A DNA stretch of 64,000 nucleotides from Treponema sp. (GCA_009777535.1 WRLP01000001.1:143951-207950); one strand, 5' to 3'. Positions 53,833-63,431 are shown, counted from the first letter of the stretch. Made by a program: numbers and translations. The notes: generated by a model not told the origin, from the sequence alone.

Positions 53833-56800
53833 CTACGGGCCCTCCAGTATAGCCAGGGTCGCCGGTATATCCATGGCTGCAATCTGGGCTTCCGAAACGG
53901 CGCCGTCGTACATCCTGAAATCCGCAAAGTAAGTGTTTGGCATTAAATTGCTGGTCGCAAAAGAGCCCCTGCCGATGAAGTTGTAAATGAGGCCCAGTCC
54001 TGCTAAATCGGTAGTCCTTACCCTGGTGGACGCAGTAACAAGGGGAACTCCGTCAACATAGATGGTTCCCCATTGCCCCGATTGCCGGTACATAATATGA
54101 TACCATTTTCCGGTTGTCAGGGTTTCTCCCCAGGTAATTCCGCTTACATTATTGTTGCCTTGTGTGGTAATTCTGTACCCCTGGGCAGTAGCACGGTACT
54201 GGATGTATGCTCCTGCATTTGCACCGGCAGTAAGACTATTGGAGAAGCACCACAGATTATTGCGGCTGTCCATGTTGTTCGACCATCCTACCAATGTGAA
54301 AAGATTACTGTTTGTCCTTACATAGGTGGCAATCGTAAAATCATTCTGTGCTGTAAGGATGTCACTTGCAGTTGCTCCCATATCAATATAGGCAGGTGTA
54401 TTGCCGGTAGTCATGGCAGTATTCAGGACTCCTGTGCTGGTACCGGTATAGAAGGCGCCGATGCCGTTCACGTCGACAATGTCTCTCGCTACTCCGCCTG
54501 TATTGTGGTAAACGACAATTCCGTTATTTACGCCGGGATCGGCCCTGTTGTTTATCAGGCTGTCCGAACCATTGGCAGCCGTACCAAGAATATCAGGATC
54601 GGTTGCATGGGCTGCATCAAAGGTATAGTGCAGTTTCAGCGCAGCGTCGGTGTTCACTGTTGGATTATGATGAGCCATACTGTCCCAGTTGGTGTAGTTA
54701 AGCAGACGCTGATACTCATCTTCGGTCAGCGGGATAATGGATGCGTGGTTGGCTGAATAGTCCGTCTTCATGGTGTAATTCTGATTGTTGACGCCTGCAA
54801 CAACTACAGGTTTATCCCAGGTATCAAAATCGGTGGTCGACATATATCCGAACCGCATTAAACTGGTTTCCCTGCCAAGCCCGTCAAGCATTGTGCCAGC
54901 ATGTCTGTCCCAGAACAATACCATCTCTTCTGTGCCGATTTTTCGAATCCATTCAGGGCCTTCTGTCTGTAATTTGTTGGTTGAACCGACAGGGCTCGTT
55001 TCATTTTCAAGGCTTTGATGAAGTATTACCCAATCCAAAGCACCGGCGCCTCCGTTTATGGTACTGGATCGTGCCAGTCCCACACGCTGCGATGTCTGAC
55101 CGCTGCCTTCATTTTTCCATGACGCATAATATTCACCGTTAAAATACGTTATGGAGATATCAATGGTACCGGAATAATTGTCGTTAACGTTTACATGTGT
55201 CCAGTGTCTGAAAACCCGTTCGGGCTGGCTGGTAAAATCGGTAAAGTCGTCGTTGATGTAGGCATAGAACATCAAATTTGTTGTTCGAGTGGTAAATCCG
55301 CTGTGATTGGCAGTCGACCAGGTAATCATGAACTGGCCCTTTTTCCTGTCCCAGATAACACATGGCGCCCATGCAGAGGTAGCATTACCGAAGTTTGCCG
55401 GAAAGGCCTGCCTTAAATTAACGTCGGTAAAGGTCCAACTGATAAGGTCGGGCGATTTAGCCAGTACCAGGCCGCGGTTTTGCGATCCCGGTGATGTAGC
55501 ATGCATGTCGGTGGCTGAAAGTACAAAACTGCCGTTCGGATGGCGTTGAATAAAGGGATCCCTAATACCGCCAACGCTGCTGATTGACCTTGCTACCGGC
55601 TGGCCGCCATTCAGTATTTTAAAGCCATCCCGAGTTGCATCATCATGGGGAACAGTTACTTCCCTGGAAAGGGCGAAGTACAACTGCTCGGTGTTCGGAT
55701 TGCTCCCCAGGAAGGTTGCCTTTAGATAGCCGGTATAGTGCCTGTCTACTACCTGGACGGGGAATATTTTCTTGTAGGTGTAGCTGGCATTTGTAATGGT
55801 CGCAGTCAGATAAATTTTGTTGATAAAGTTGGTTGTGTCGGTAACTTTTACCCTGCTTCTGCCGCTGGTAGGAACCCTGTCCGGCAGTATGGGATAGATG
55901 TCACTGTTACTTTCCCATGCAACCGATGAACCACTTCCCGTAGTGAGGGGTAAAATTATGTCATAGTGGTAGTAATCCATAAAGTTGTCGATTCCATCTA
56001 TAAAATCCCTGCACTCCTCGTTAAATGCAAGCATTTCCTGCTGTTCGGTTGTAAGGTATATATTAGCGGGAATGGATACTTCATAGATCTGTGTTATGCT
56101 GATGCCGTCCTTGGTAAATATACCGGTAAGTGTAACGGCAGCAGGAAAGAACTGCGGGATGCTGATCTTGCCATCGGTGTCCAGAACATTCCGGTTGCTG
56201 GAAACCCAGATAACCGTGATACCATCATGCGATGTTGGCAGGTATAGATCGACAACTGCACCGTTCAAATTACCGAGATCTGTAGTAACCTGGTTTATAA
56301 ATGTGTGAATCTCGGTTCTTAGAGCCAGCTCACCGGCATCCACGCCTTCTGCCGAGGTCGTACTTTTAATACCATTAATAACCCAGAAGCCGTCGTCACT
56401 GATAGAGACTGTCGGCGCCCCGACATATATGTCGGTCTTAACGCCATTTAGAACATAATAGCCGTCAGGGCTTATTTCGACTGTCGGCGCCTCTGCCTTT
56501 ACAGTGGTTTTTTCACCGTCGATTACAAAGAAACCGTCGGGGCTGACTGTAACCGTCGCCGTATCGCCGTCGTCGCCGGCTGCTTTTACTTCGGTTACGG
56601 TGCCGTTTATTACCCAGAAGCCGTCATCGTTAATGGTGACCGTCGGTGTCGCGCCGCCGGCGCCTGTCGCCTTTACGTTACTCGCAACACCATCGACAAC
56701 CCAGAAGCCGTCATCGTTGATGGTGACAGTGGGAGATACGCCCTCTGCCTTTACATTGGTCGGAACACCGTCGACAACCCAAAACCCGTCACCGTTGATG

Positions 56801-56928
56801 GTGATTGTCGGCATTTCGCCGGGCAATGCATCTTTCCCGCTTGGCCCTGCGGGGCCTTCGCAACTGATAATTAACCCGATTCCGGCCAACAAAACCAGAA
56901 CCAATCCGAAAATAGCTGCTTTTTTCAT
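53833..56928 (-). CDS. GH43-LamG lipoprotein, DGFWVING-repeat spacer, subtype B
   Basis: 1031 residues, lipobox LIISC. A short GPAGPSGKD is followed by six ~26-residue repeats (about 45-200) of the form ITINDDGFWVVDGVPTNVKA, like the N-terminal segments of Bacteroidetes DUF4988/PL29-type surface proteins. Ig-like region about 205-300. GH43 subtype B: VGGIRDPFIQRHPNGSFV, TSAWAPCVIWDRKKGQF, GTIDISITYFNG and LQTEGPEWIRKIG carry the catalytic acids. The LamG domain forms the C-terminus. Its 3' half is nearly identical to that of the 57100 gene. Confidence 0.8.
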   Translation of the reverse strand: MKKAAIFGLVLVLLAGIGLIISCEGPAGPSGKDALPGEMPTITINGDGFWVVDGVPTNVKAEGVSPTVTINDDGFWVVDGVASNVKATGAGGATPTVTINDDGFWVINGTVTEVKAAGDDGDTATVTVSPDGFFVIDGEKTTVKAEAPTVEISPDGYYVLNGVKTDIYVGAPTVSISDDGFWVINGIKSTTSAEGVDAGELALRTEIHTFINQVTTDLGNLNGAVVDLYLPTSHDGITVIWVSSNRNVLDTDGKISIPQFFPAAVTLTGIFTKDGISITQIYEVSIPANIYLTTEQQEMLAFNEECRDFIDGIDNFMDYYHYDIILPLTTGSGSSVAWESNSDIYPILPDRVPTSGRSRVKVTDTTNFINKIYLTATITNASYTYKKIFPVQVVDRHYTGYLKATFLGSNPNTEQLYFALSREVTVPHDDATRDGFKILNGGQPVARSISSVGGIRDPFIQRHPNGSFVLSATDMHATSPGSQNRGLVLAKSPDLISWTFTDVNLRQAFPANFGNATSAWAPCVIWDRKKGQFMITWSTANHSGFTTRTTNLMFYAYINDDFTDFTSQPERVFRHWTHVNVNDNYSGTIDISITYFNGEYYASWKNEGSGQTSQRVGLARSSTINGGAGALDWVILHQSLENETSPVGSTNKLQTEGPEWIRKIGTEEMVLFWDRHAGTMLDGLGRETSLMRFGYMSTTDFDTWDKPVVVAGVNNQNYTMKTDYSANHASIIPLTEDEYQRLLNYTNWDSMAHHNPTVNTDAALKLHYTFDAAHATDPDILGTAANGSDSLINNRADPGVNNGIVVYHNTGGVARDIVDVNGIGAFYTGTSTGVLNTAMTTGNTPAYIDMGATASDILTAQNDFTIATYVRTNSNLFTLVGWSNNMDSRNNLWCFSNSLTAGANAGAYIQYRATAQGYRITTQGNNNVSGITWGETLTTGKWYHIMYRQSGQWGTIYVDGVPLVTASTRVRTTDLAGLGLIYNFIGRGSFATSNLMPNTYFADFRMYDGAVSEAQIAAMDIPATLAILEGP

Positions 56929-56936
56929 TCAATATC

Positions 56937-57010
56937 CCCTTTGCGTTTATACACGCCGGAATAAAATAGCTGGTATCATCCTCATACAAAGGCCTTTCCG
57001 GCTATTTATA
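56937..57010 (-). repeat. duplicated 5' leader with stem-loop (copy 1)
   Basis: The sequence before the 53833 gene matches the one before the 57100 gene (60216-60290) over ~75 bases, including GCGTTTATACACGCCGG and a stem (56964-56973 with 56998-57007). The two genes were therefore duplicated together with their leader. Confidence 0.7.
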
Positions 57011-57046
57011 AGGAACACAAATAAGTGTTCCGCTGCTGTCATTCAA

Positions 57047-57087
57047 AACGGCCGCCCATGCATTCCTTTGCATGAGCGATGGCCGTT
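57047..57087 (-). terminator. terminator hairpin after the 57100 gene
   Basis: AACGGCC (57047-57053) pairs with GGCCGTT (57081-57087), with an inner CATGC/GCATG helix (57057-57061/57070-57074). On the - strand TTTTG follows. It is of the same family as the hairpins at 48009 and 53726 but less perfect. Confidence 0.65.
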
Positions 57088-57099
57088 AAAAAATTGTCG

Positions 57100-60000
57100 T
57101 TACGGGCCCTCCAGTATAGCCAGGGTTGCCGGTATATCCATGGCTGCAACCTGGGCTTCCGAAACGGCGCCGTCGTACATCCTGAAATCCGCAAAGTAAG
57201 TGTTTGGCATTAAATTGCTGGTCGCAAAAGAGCCCCTGCCGATGTAGTTGTAAATAAGGCCCAGTCCCGCCAAATCGGTAGTCCTTACCCTTGTGGACGA
57301 GGTAAGAACCGGAACTCCATCGACATAAATGGTTCCCCATTGCCCTGATTGGCGGTACATAATGTGATACCATTTACTGGTTGTCAGGGTTTCTCCCCAG
57401 GTAATTCCGCTTACATTGTTGTTGCCCTCTGTTGTAATCCTGTACCCCTGCGCGGTTCCCCTGTACTGAATGTACGCCCCAGAAGTTGCGCTGGCTGTTC
57501 GGGTACTGGAGAAGCACCACAGATTATTACGGCTGTCCATGTTGTTCGACCATCCTACCAATGTGAAAAGATTACTGTTTGTCCTTACATAGGTGGCAAT
57601 CGTAAAATCATTCTGTGCTGTAAGGATGTCACTTGCAGTTGCTCCCATATCAATATACGCAGGTGTGTTTCCTGTGGTCATGGCAGCATTCAGGGTCCCT
57701 GTGCTGGTACCGGTATAGAAGGTGCCGATGCCGTTCACGTCGACAATGTCTCTCGCTACCCCGCCTGTATTGTGGTAAACGACAATTCCGTCATTTACGC
57801 CGGGATCGGCCCTGTTGTTTATCAGGCTGTCCGAACCATTGGCAGCCGTACCAAGAATATCTGGATCTGTTGCATGGGCTGCATCAAAGGTATAGTGCAG
57901 TTTCAGCGAAGCGTCGGTGGTTACCGTCGGATTGTTATAAGCCAGACTGTCCCATTCGGTGTAGTTAAGCAGACGCTGATACTCTTCCTCTGTCAGCGGA
58001 ATAATGGATGCATGGTTAGCTGAATAGTCCGTCTTCATGGTGTAATGTTGGAAATTTTCACTGCCGGGAACGGTTGGTGCTGTTTTATCCCAGGTAACAA
58101 AATCTGTAGTGGTTGTAAAGCCGAAGCGCATTAAACTGGTTTCTCTTGACAGACCGTCAAGCATGGTACCTGAATGTCTGTCCCAGAACAGCATCATTTC
58201 TTCTGTGCCTATTTTTCGTATCCACTCACCGCCCTCTGTTCCAAGTGCGCTGGTGCCTACCGCAACGGTTTCATTACAGATAGTCCGCCACATTTCTTCC
58301 CAGTCCATGGCGCCGGCTCCGGCATTAATCGTGCTGGAGCGTGATACCGCAAGGCGTGTGTTATAAGAAGATGGAGTCTGACCGGCAGTCCTCCAGTTCG
58401 CCCAGTATTCACCATTAAAGTAACCAATGGCGATATCGATTATTCCGCCCATACTGGTACCTGCCGCGTTTACAGAACGCCAGTCATGCTGAAGTCTGAC
58501 CGGATTATCGACAAGGTCGGTAAAGTCATCGTTTGCATAGGAGTAGAACATAAGGGCTGTTGTCCAGGGGACATAGCCTGAATGACCGGCAGTCGACCAG
58601 GTAATCATGAACTGGCCCTTTTTCCTGTCCCAGATAACACAGGGCGCCCATGCAGTGGTGGCGCCGGAAAAGTTTGCCGGGAATCTCTGTCTCATATGAA
58701 CTTCGGTAAAGGTCCAATTGATTAGATTGGGCGACTTGGCCAGTACCAGGGCGCGGTTCTGCGATCCCGGCGATGTAGCATGCATGTCGGTGGCGGATAG
58801 TACAAAGGTGCCGTTCGGATGCCGCTGTATAAAGGGATCCCTTATGCCGCCGGTACTGCTGATTGACCTTGCAACTGATTTGCCGCCGTTAAGTATTTTC
58901 CAGCCTTCTGTCGCGGGGTCGTCATACTTAGCAGTCAGGTCCCTGGAAAGGGCGAAGTACAACTGCTCGGTATCGGGATTGCTCCCCAGGAAGGTTGCCT
59001 TAAGATAGCCGGTATAGTGCCTGTCTACTACCTGGACGGGGAATGTTTTTTTGAAATTATAGCTATCACCTGTAATGGTCGCAGTCAGATTAATCGTGCC
59101 TATAAAATTGGTTAAGTCGGTAACTTTTACCCTGTTTCTGCCGCTGGTTGGAACCCTGTCCGGCAGTATCGGATAGATGGTGCTGTTGCTTTCCCATGCA
59201 ACCGATGAACCACTTCCCGTAGTGAGGGGTAAAATTATGTCATAGTGGTAGTAATCCATAAAGTTGTCGATTCCATCCACAAAATCCCTGCACTCTTCGT
59301 TAAATGCAAGCATATCCTGCTGTTCGGTTGTAAGAAATGCACTGGCGGGAACAGTTATTTCATACACCTGTGTTACGCTGACTCCGTTCTTGGTGAAAAA
59401 GCCGGTAAGTGTAACATTGGCAGGAATAAAATGGGGAAGGCTGATCTTTCCATCGGTGCCCAGAACATTCCGGTTGCTGGAAACCCAGATAACGTTAATG
59501 CCGTTACCCGACAATGTCGGCAGGTAAAGATCGATAACCGCGCTGCTTAAATCGCCAAAATCCGTTGTTATCTGATTAATATAGGTGTGAATCTCGGTTC
59601 TCAGCGCCAGATCGATGGCATCCACGCCTTCTGCCAAGGTCGTACTTTTAACACCATTAATAACCCAGAAGCCGTCGTCACTGATGGCGATCGTTGGTGC
59701 AGCGGCTTTTATGGCGCTTTCCACGCCATTTATTACCCAAAAACCGTCGGTGCTGATGCTGACCGTCGGCGCCCCTGCTTTTACAGTAGTAGTTACACCG
59801 TCGATTATCCAGAAGCCGTCGGGGCTGATGGTAACCGTCGCCGAATCGCCGTCGTCGCCGGCTGCCTTTACGGTGGTTACAGTACCGTTTATTACCCAGA
59901 AGTCGTCATCGTTAATGGTGATCGTCGGTGTAGCGCCGCCGTCGCCTGTTGCCTTTATATCGCTTGGAACACCGTTTATAACCCAGTTACCGTCATCGTT

Positions 60001-60207
60001 AACAGTGATCGTGGGAGATACACCCTCTGCCCTTACATTGGTTGGAACACCATTGACAACCCAATAGCCGTCAACAATGGTAATTTCCGGCAGTTCACCG
60101 GGCAATGCATCTTTCCCTCTTGCCCCCGCGGGGCCTTCGCAACTGATAACTAACCCGATTCCAGCCAATAAAACCAGAATCAATCCGAAAATAGTTGCTT
60201 TTTTCAT
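57100..60207 (-). CDS. GH43-LamG lipoprotein, DGFWVING-repeat spacer, subtype B
   Basis: 1035 residues, AAGGAG before the ATG, lipobox LVISC. Six DGFWVING-type repeats (about 42-200; one reads DDDFWVING, one DDGNWVING). Ig-like region, then GH43 subtype B (TGGIRDPFIQRHPNGTFV, TTAWAPCVIWDRKKGQF, GIIDIAIGYFNG, LGTEGGEWIRKIG) and LamG. It differs from the 53833 product mainly in the middle of the propeller, as if sequence around the substrate site has diverged or been exchanged while the flanks stayed the same. Confidence 0.8.
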   Translation of the reverse strand: MKKATIFGLILVLLAGIGLVISCEGPAGARGKDALPGELPEITIVDGYWVVNGVPTNVRAEGVSPTITVNDDGNWVINGVPSDIKATGDGGATPTITINDDDFWVINGTVTTVKAAGDDGDSATVTISPDGFWIIDGVTTTVKAGAPTVSISTDGFWVINGVESAIKAAAPTIAISDDGFWVINGVKSTTLAEGVDAIDLALRTEIHTYINQITTDFGDLSSAVIDLYLPTLSGNGINVIWVSSNRNVLGTDGKISLPHFIPANVTLTGFFTKNGVSVTQVYEITVPASAFLTTEQQDMLAFNEECRDFVDGIDNFMDYYHYDIILPLTTGSGSSVAWESNSTIYPILPDRVPTSGRNRVKVTDLTNFIGTINLTATITGDSYNFKKTFPVQVVDRHYTGYLKATFLGSNPDTEQLYFALSRDLTAKYDDPATEGWKILNGGKSVARSISSTGGIRDPFIQRHPNGTFVLSATDMHATSPGSQNRALVLAKSPNLINWTFTEVHMRQRFPANFSGATTAWAPCVIWDRKKGQFMITWSTAGHSGYVPWTTALMFYSYANDDFTDLVDNPVRLQHDWRSVNAAGTSMGGIIDIAIGYFNGEYWANWRTAGQTPSSYNTRLAVSRSSTINAGAGAMDWEEMWRTICNETVAVGTSALGTEGGEWIRKIGTEEMMLFWDRHSGTMLDGLSRETSLMRFGFTTTTDFVTWDKTAPTVPGSENFQHYTMKTDYSANHASIIPLTEEEYQRLLNYTEWDSLAYNNPTVTTDASLKLHYTFDAAHATDPDILGTAANGSDSLINNRADPGVNDGIVVYHNTGGVARDIVDVNGIGTFYTGTSTGTLNAAMTTGNTPAYIDMGATASDILTAQNDFTIATYVRTNSNLFTLVGWSNNMDSRNNLWCFSSTRTASATSGAYIQYRGTAQGYRITTEGNNNVSGITWGETLTTSKWYHIMYRQSGQWGTIYVDGVPVLTSSTRVRTTDLAGLGLIYNYIGRGSFATSNLMPNTYFADFRMYDGAVSEAQVAAMDIPATLAILEGP

Positions 60208-60215
60208 TCAATATC

Positions 60216-60290
60216 TCCTTTGCGTTTATACACGCCGGGATAAAATAGCCGGTACCATCCTCAAACTGAGGCATTTCCGGCTATTTTCCG
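60216..60290 (-). repeat. duplicated 5' leader with stem-loop (copy 2)
   Basis: The counterpart of 56937-57010. It contains a perfect 11-bp stem (60242-60252 with 60277-60287) enclosing a second stem (CCTCA/TGAGG, 60259-60263/60267-60271). On the - strand the hairpin is followed by TTTTATCCC, so it may also terminate the 60298 transcript. Confidence 0.65.
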
Positions 60291-60297
60291 GGGGCTG

Positions 60298-63200
60298 TTA
60301 CGGCCCGTTTAATATTTCCAGGGTTGCCGGAATGTCCAGAGCTTCTATCTGGGCTTCCGAAATTGCGCCGCTGTACATTCTGAAATCAGCGTACCTTACT
60401 CTTCGCATCAGATTGTCGGCCCTGAACATGGACCTTCCAATCCAGTTATAAGTAAGGGTAGTCACGGGCGTTTGTCCCGAATCTACAAGGTGTGTGGAAC
60501 GCAGCCTCATTCTAGAAGCAGCCTCTGCGACTCCGTTATAGTAAATGGTTCCCCACTCTCCAGCCTGGCGGTACATTATATGCAGCCATTCGCCTCTAGG
60601 CAGAGTGTTGCCCTGGGTAACGGAGCTGAGATCTGCATTGCCCTGCCGGGCAATGGCAGCCCGCCTTTCAACAGCCCTGTACATTATGTATTTTCCTGTA
60701 TTATTTTGGTTCAGCGACGCGTTATCCGTATCGGTTAATGCCCATAACAGGTTCCCCGCACCAGAATTAGTTGCAGTACCGGCGCCGTCAAACCATACAT
60801 AGGTGGCAATTGTAAAATCATTCTGGCCGACAACAATGGAACCTGCCGCCGCGCCCATGTCAATGTAGGCAGGAGTGTTGCCGCCCAAAGTGGTTCCGGG
60901 AGTTGCGGTTGAAGTACCTGTATAGAAAGTGCCGATTCCGTTTACCGGTCCAATGTCTGCACCGGCGCCGCCTGCATTGAGCCACATGACTTTTCCGTCA
61001 TGGGTGCCGGGGTTTGCACGGTTTTCTATGTTGCTTCCTGTACCGTCACCAGCTGTACCGACAGTGTCGGTACCGGTAAAGGTATAGTGCAGCCTCAATG
61101 TAGCATCTGTTGTTACTGTCGGGTTGCCTGCCGCCTGCCCGGGCCAATCTTCATAATTCGCCAGGAGTTGGTACTCTTCCTCGGTTAACGGTATTATCGA
61201 ACCGTGGTTAGCCGTAAAGGGTGTCTCCATTGCGCTCGCCCGGGAACGTTCAGCAGCAGTAAGTAAACTGCCTACCTGTGAATTGGTAAGGAAGGGAGCA
61301 GTTTCGGGGTAGGGGAAGAGGTTGGGGGGCATGTCCTTGGTGGTGTTAATGGGGGGATCCCATGTTACAAAATCTTCGGTTGTCCTGTACCCGTACCGCT
61401 GAAGTGAGCTTGGAGCTCCGCTAAACCTGTCCCAGAACAGAACGAAAGTTTCTGTGCCGAATCGCCTGAACCACTGGGCGCCTTCTGTTTGAATAGAGCC
61501 GTCCTCCTGGCAGTGGAACATTCTTATTACTTCCCATGGGCCGTTTATGCTCTTTGATTTTGCCAGGCCCTGATGTTTGTTAAATGGAGCCGTAGTTGCG
61601 TTATAAGCAGCTTCGTTTTTCCAGGACAAATAGTACTCATCGTTGTAGTAATACACACTGCAGTCGATTGCATCCTGCTGCAGGGGGTGCTGGAAAAACC
61701 TTACAGGCTCGTGCTCAAAACCGCTGAAGTCCGGTTTAATATATGCCCTGAATGTCATGTGGTTTCCAGGCAGCCCTGCGGCATAGCTTGAACCATTTGT
61801 GGAAAATATAATTTGGTACTTCTTTTCCTTGCGGTCATAGTTAAATTCCGGTGCCCATGCCGCCACAATGGAACTGAAATTTCCCGGGTAATCCCTGACC
61901 ATATTGATCTTGTAAGTTTCCCAGGATAACAGATCCCTTGATCTGCCGATAACCAGGCCGCGATTAGAGCTCCATGTTCCATAGATGGAAGAATGCATGT
62001 CGGTGGAGGAAAAGTAGAAGTAACCGTCATGGCCGCGTTGGATGTACGGATCCCTTACGCCGCCTGTATCGCTGATTCCCCAATAAACCGGGTTATTATT
62101 GTTCAGGGCTTCCCAGCTGTTAACACCATTGGGATCCCTTGTCAGGGCATACCGCGTCTGCTCGGTGCTGGGAGAATTACCTGTAAAATAAGTCATAAGA
62201 TAACCGGTAAAATGCCTGTCCACTACCTGAACCGGTAAAACTTTTTTGTAGGTGTTACCGCCGCTTGTAAAGGTCGCGGTCAGGGTAACAGTGCCGGTAA
62301 ATGTTGTGGTGTCAGTAACTTTTATCCTGCTTCTGTTTGGCGCCCTGGCATCAATTGTTACAGGGTAGGTGGCATTATCACTTGTCCAGGAAACTGCTGA
62401 ACCAAGGTCGGTAACAGTGGGCAACAGTACTTCATAGTGGTAATAGTCCATAAAGTCGTCGATCTCATCTATAAAATCCCTGCAATCCTCCTTAAACGCC
62501 AGCATTTCCTGCTGCTCGGTTGTCAGGAATGTCTTTGCGGGAATGGTAACTTCATATACCTGTGTTGCAGTTGCTCCTCCCTTGGAGAAGAAACCGGTCA
62601 GCGTAACGGTAACAGGAAAGAACTGAGGCAGTTCAATTTTACCATCGCTGCTCATAACACCCTGATTGTTGGAATGCCAGATAACGGTAATTCCGCTACC
62701 CGACGATACCGGCAGGTAAAGATCGATAACCACACCGTCAAGATTACCGAGGTCTGTGGTAACCTGGTTAATATAGGCGTAAATTTCTGTTCTTAAAACC
62801 AGGTCAATGGCATCAACTCCAATTGCTTTAACGTCGCTTACAATGCCGTTAATGACCCAATAGCCGTCAATGTCGATTTCGATGGTCGGTGTAGCGGCAC
62901 TTACGGTACTTTTTACACCATCGACAACCCAGAAACCGTCAGGGCTAATACTGACTGACGGCGCCTCTGCTTTTACACCGGTTGAAACACCGTTGATGTA
63001 CCAAAGGCCGCCAACAATGGTAACCGCCGGGCTATCGCCGTCACTTCCTGCCGCAACAACACCGGTAGTAACACCGTTAATAAACCAGTAACCGCCATCG
63101 ATACTGATCACCGGGGTTATGCCATCAGTTCCGGTTGCTCTTATGGTGCTGGTAACACCGTTGATAACCCAAAAGCCCTGAGCGTTGACAGAGAAAGTAG

Positions 63201-63399
63201 GTTCAGAAGCTTCTGCTCTTACGCCGGTTTCAACACCGTTAACAACCCAAAAGCCGTCAACAATGGAGATATCAAGCAAGTCGTTGACATCTACATCTGC
63301 GGCTTTCCCTGTAGGCCCTGCGGGGCCCTCGCAACTGGTGAATAATCCAATTCCAGCCAACAAGACCAGAACCAGTCCGAAAATTGCAGCTTTTTTCAT
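60298..63399 (-). CDS. GH43-LamG lipoprotein, DGFWVING-repeat spacer, subtype A
   Basis: 1033 residues, AGGAGG before the ATG, lipobox LFTSC. Six repeats (about 45-205) of a more divergent kind (GGYWFINGVTTGV, GGLWYINGVSTGV). Ig-like region. GH43 subtype A (TGGVRDPYIQRGHDGYFYF, VAAWAPEFNYDRKEKKYQ, DAIDCSVYYYND, IQTEGAQWFRRFG) with the same PFLTNSQVG insert as the 50862 product, then LamG. It thus joins the long spacer of one subgroup to the catalytic half of the other. It is the first gene of the array in the window. Confidence 0.8.
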   Translation of the reverse strand: MKKAAIFGLVLVLLAGIGLFTSCEGPAGPTGKAADVDVNDLLDISIVDGFWVVNGVETGVRAEASEPTFSVNAQGFWVINGVTSTIRATGTDGITPVISIDGGYWFINGVTTGVVAAGSDGDSPAVTIVGGLWYINGVSTGVKAEAPSVSISPDGFWVVDGVKSTVSAATPTIEIDIDGYWVINGIVSDVKAIGVDAIDLVLRTEIYAYINQVTTDLGNLDGVVIDLYLPVSSGSGITVIWHSNNQGVMSSDGKIELPQFFPVTVTLTGFFSKGGATATQVYEVTIPAKTFLTTEQQEMLAFKEDCRDFIDEIDDFMDYYHYEVLLPTVTDLGSAVSWTSDNATYPVTIDARAPNRSRIKVTDTTTFTGTVTLTATFTSGGNTYKKVLPVQVVDRHFTGYLMTYFTGNSPSTEQTRYALTRDPNGVNSWEALNNNNPVYWGISDTGGVRDPYIQRGHDGYFYFSSTDMHSSIYGTWSSNRGLVIGRSRDLLSWETYKINMVRDYPGNFSSIVAAWAPEFNYDRKEKKYQIIFSTNGSSYAAGLPGNHMTFRAYIKPDFSGFEHEPVRFFQHPLQQDAIDCSVYYYNDEYYLSWKNEAAYNATTAPFNKHQGLAKSKSINGPWEVIRMFHCQEDGSIQTEGAQWFRRFGTETFVLFWDRFSGAPSSLQRYGYRTTEDFVTWDPPINTTKDMPPNLFPYPETAPFLTNSQVGSLLTAAERSRASAMETPFTANHGSIIPLTEEEYQLLANYEDWPGQAAGNPTVTTDATLRLHYTFTGTDTVGTAGDGTGSNIENRANPGTHDGKVMWLNAGGAGADIGPVNGIGTFYTGTSTATPGTTLGGNTPAYIDMGAAAGSIVVGQNDFTIATYVWFDGAGTATNSGAGNLLWALTDTDNASLNQNNTGKYIMYRAVERRAAIARQGNADLSSVTQGNTLPRGEWLHIMYRQAGEWGTIYYNGVAEAASRMRLRSTHLVDSGQTPVTTLTYNWIGRSMFRADNLMRRVRYADFRMYSGAISEAQIEALDIPATLEILNGP

Positions 63400-63431
63400 A
63401 AACCGCCTCCTTACAATGGAATTAAAAAAAA

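Noticed and set aside
56330..56810. Regular ~78-base periodicity resembling a repeat array
   Set aside because: It is not a CRISPR: the repeats are imperfect, in frame, encode the DGFWVING modules and have no unique spacers.
57349..58023. Long + strand frames (224-227 residues) opposite the GH43-LamG genes, here and at 54073-54756
   Set aside because: They are antisense to well-supported genes, appear at the same place in paralogues because the DNA is duplicated, are Cys/Gly-rich without a domain, and have no ribosome site.
59587..60153. Repeat-rich + strand frames opposite the DGFWVING region (also 56504-57199)
   Set aside because: They are shadows of the repeat-coding DNA; the - strand frame has the lipobox and the conserved repeat pattern.
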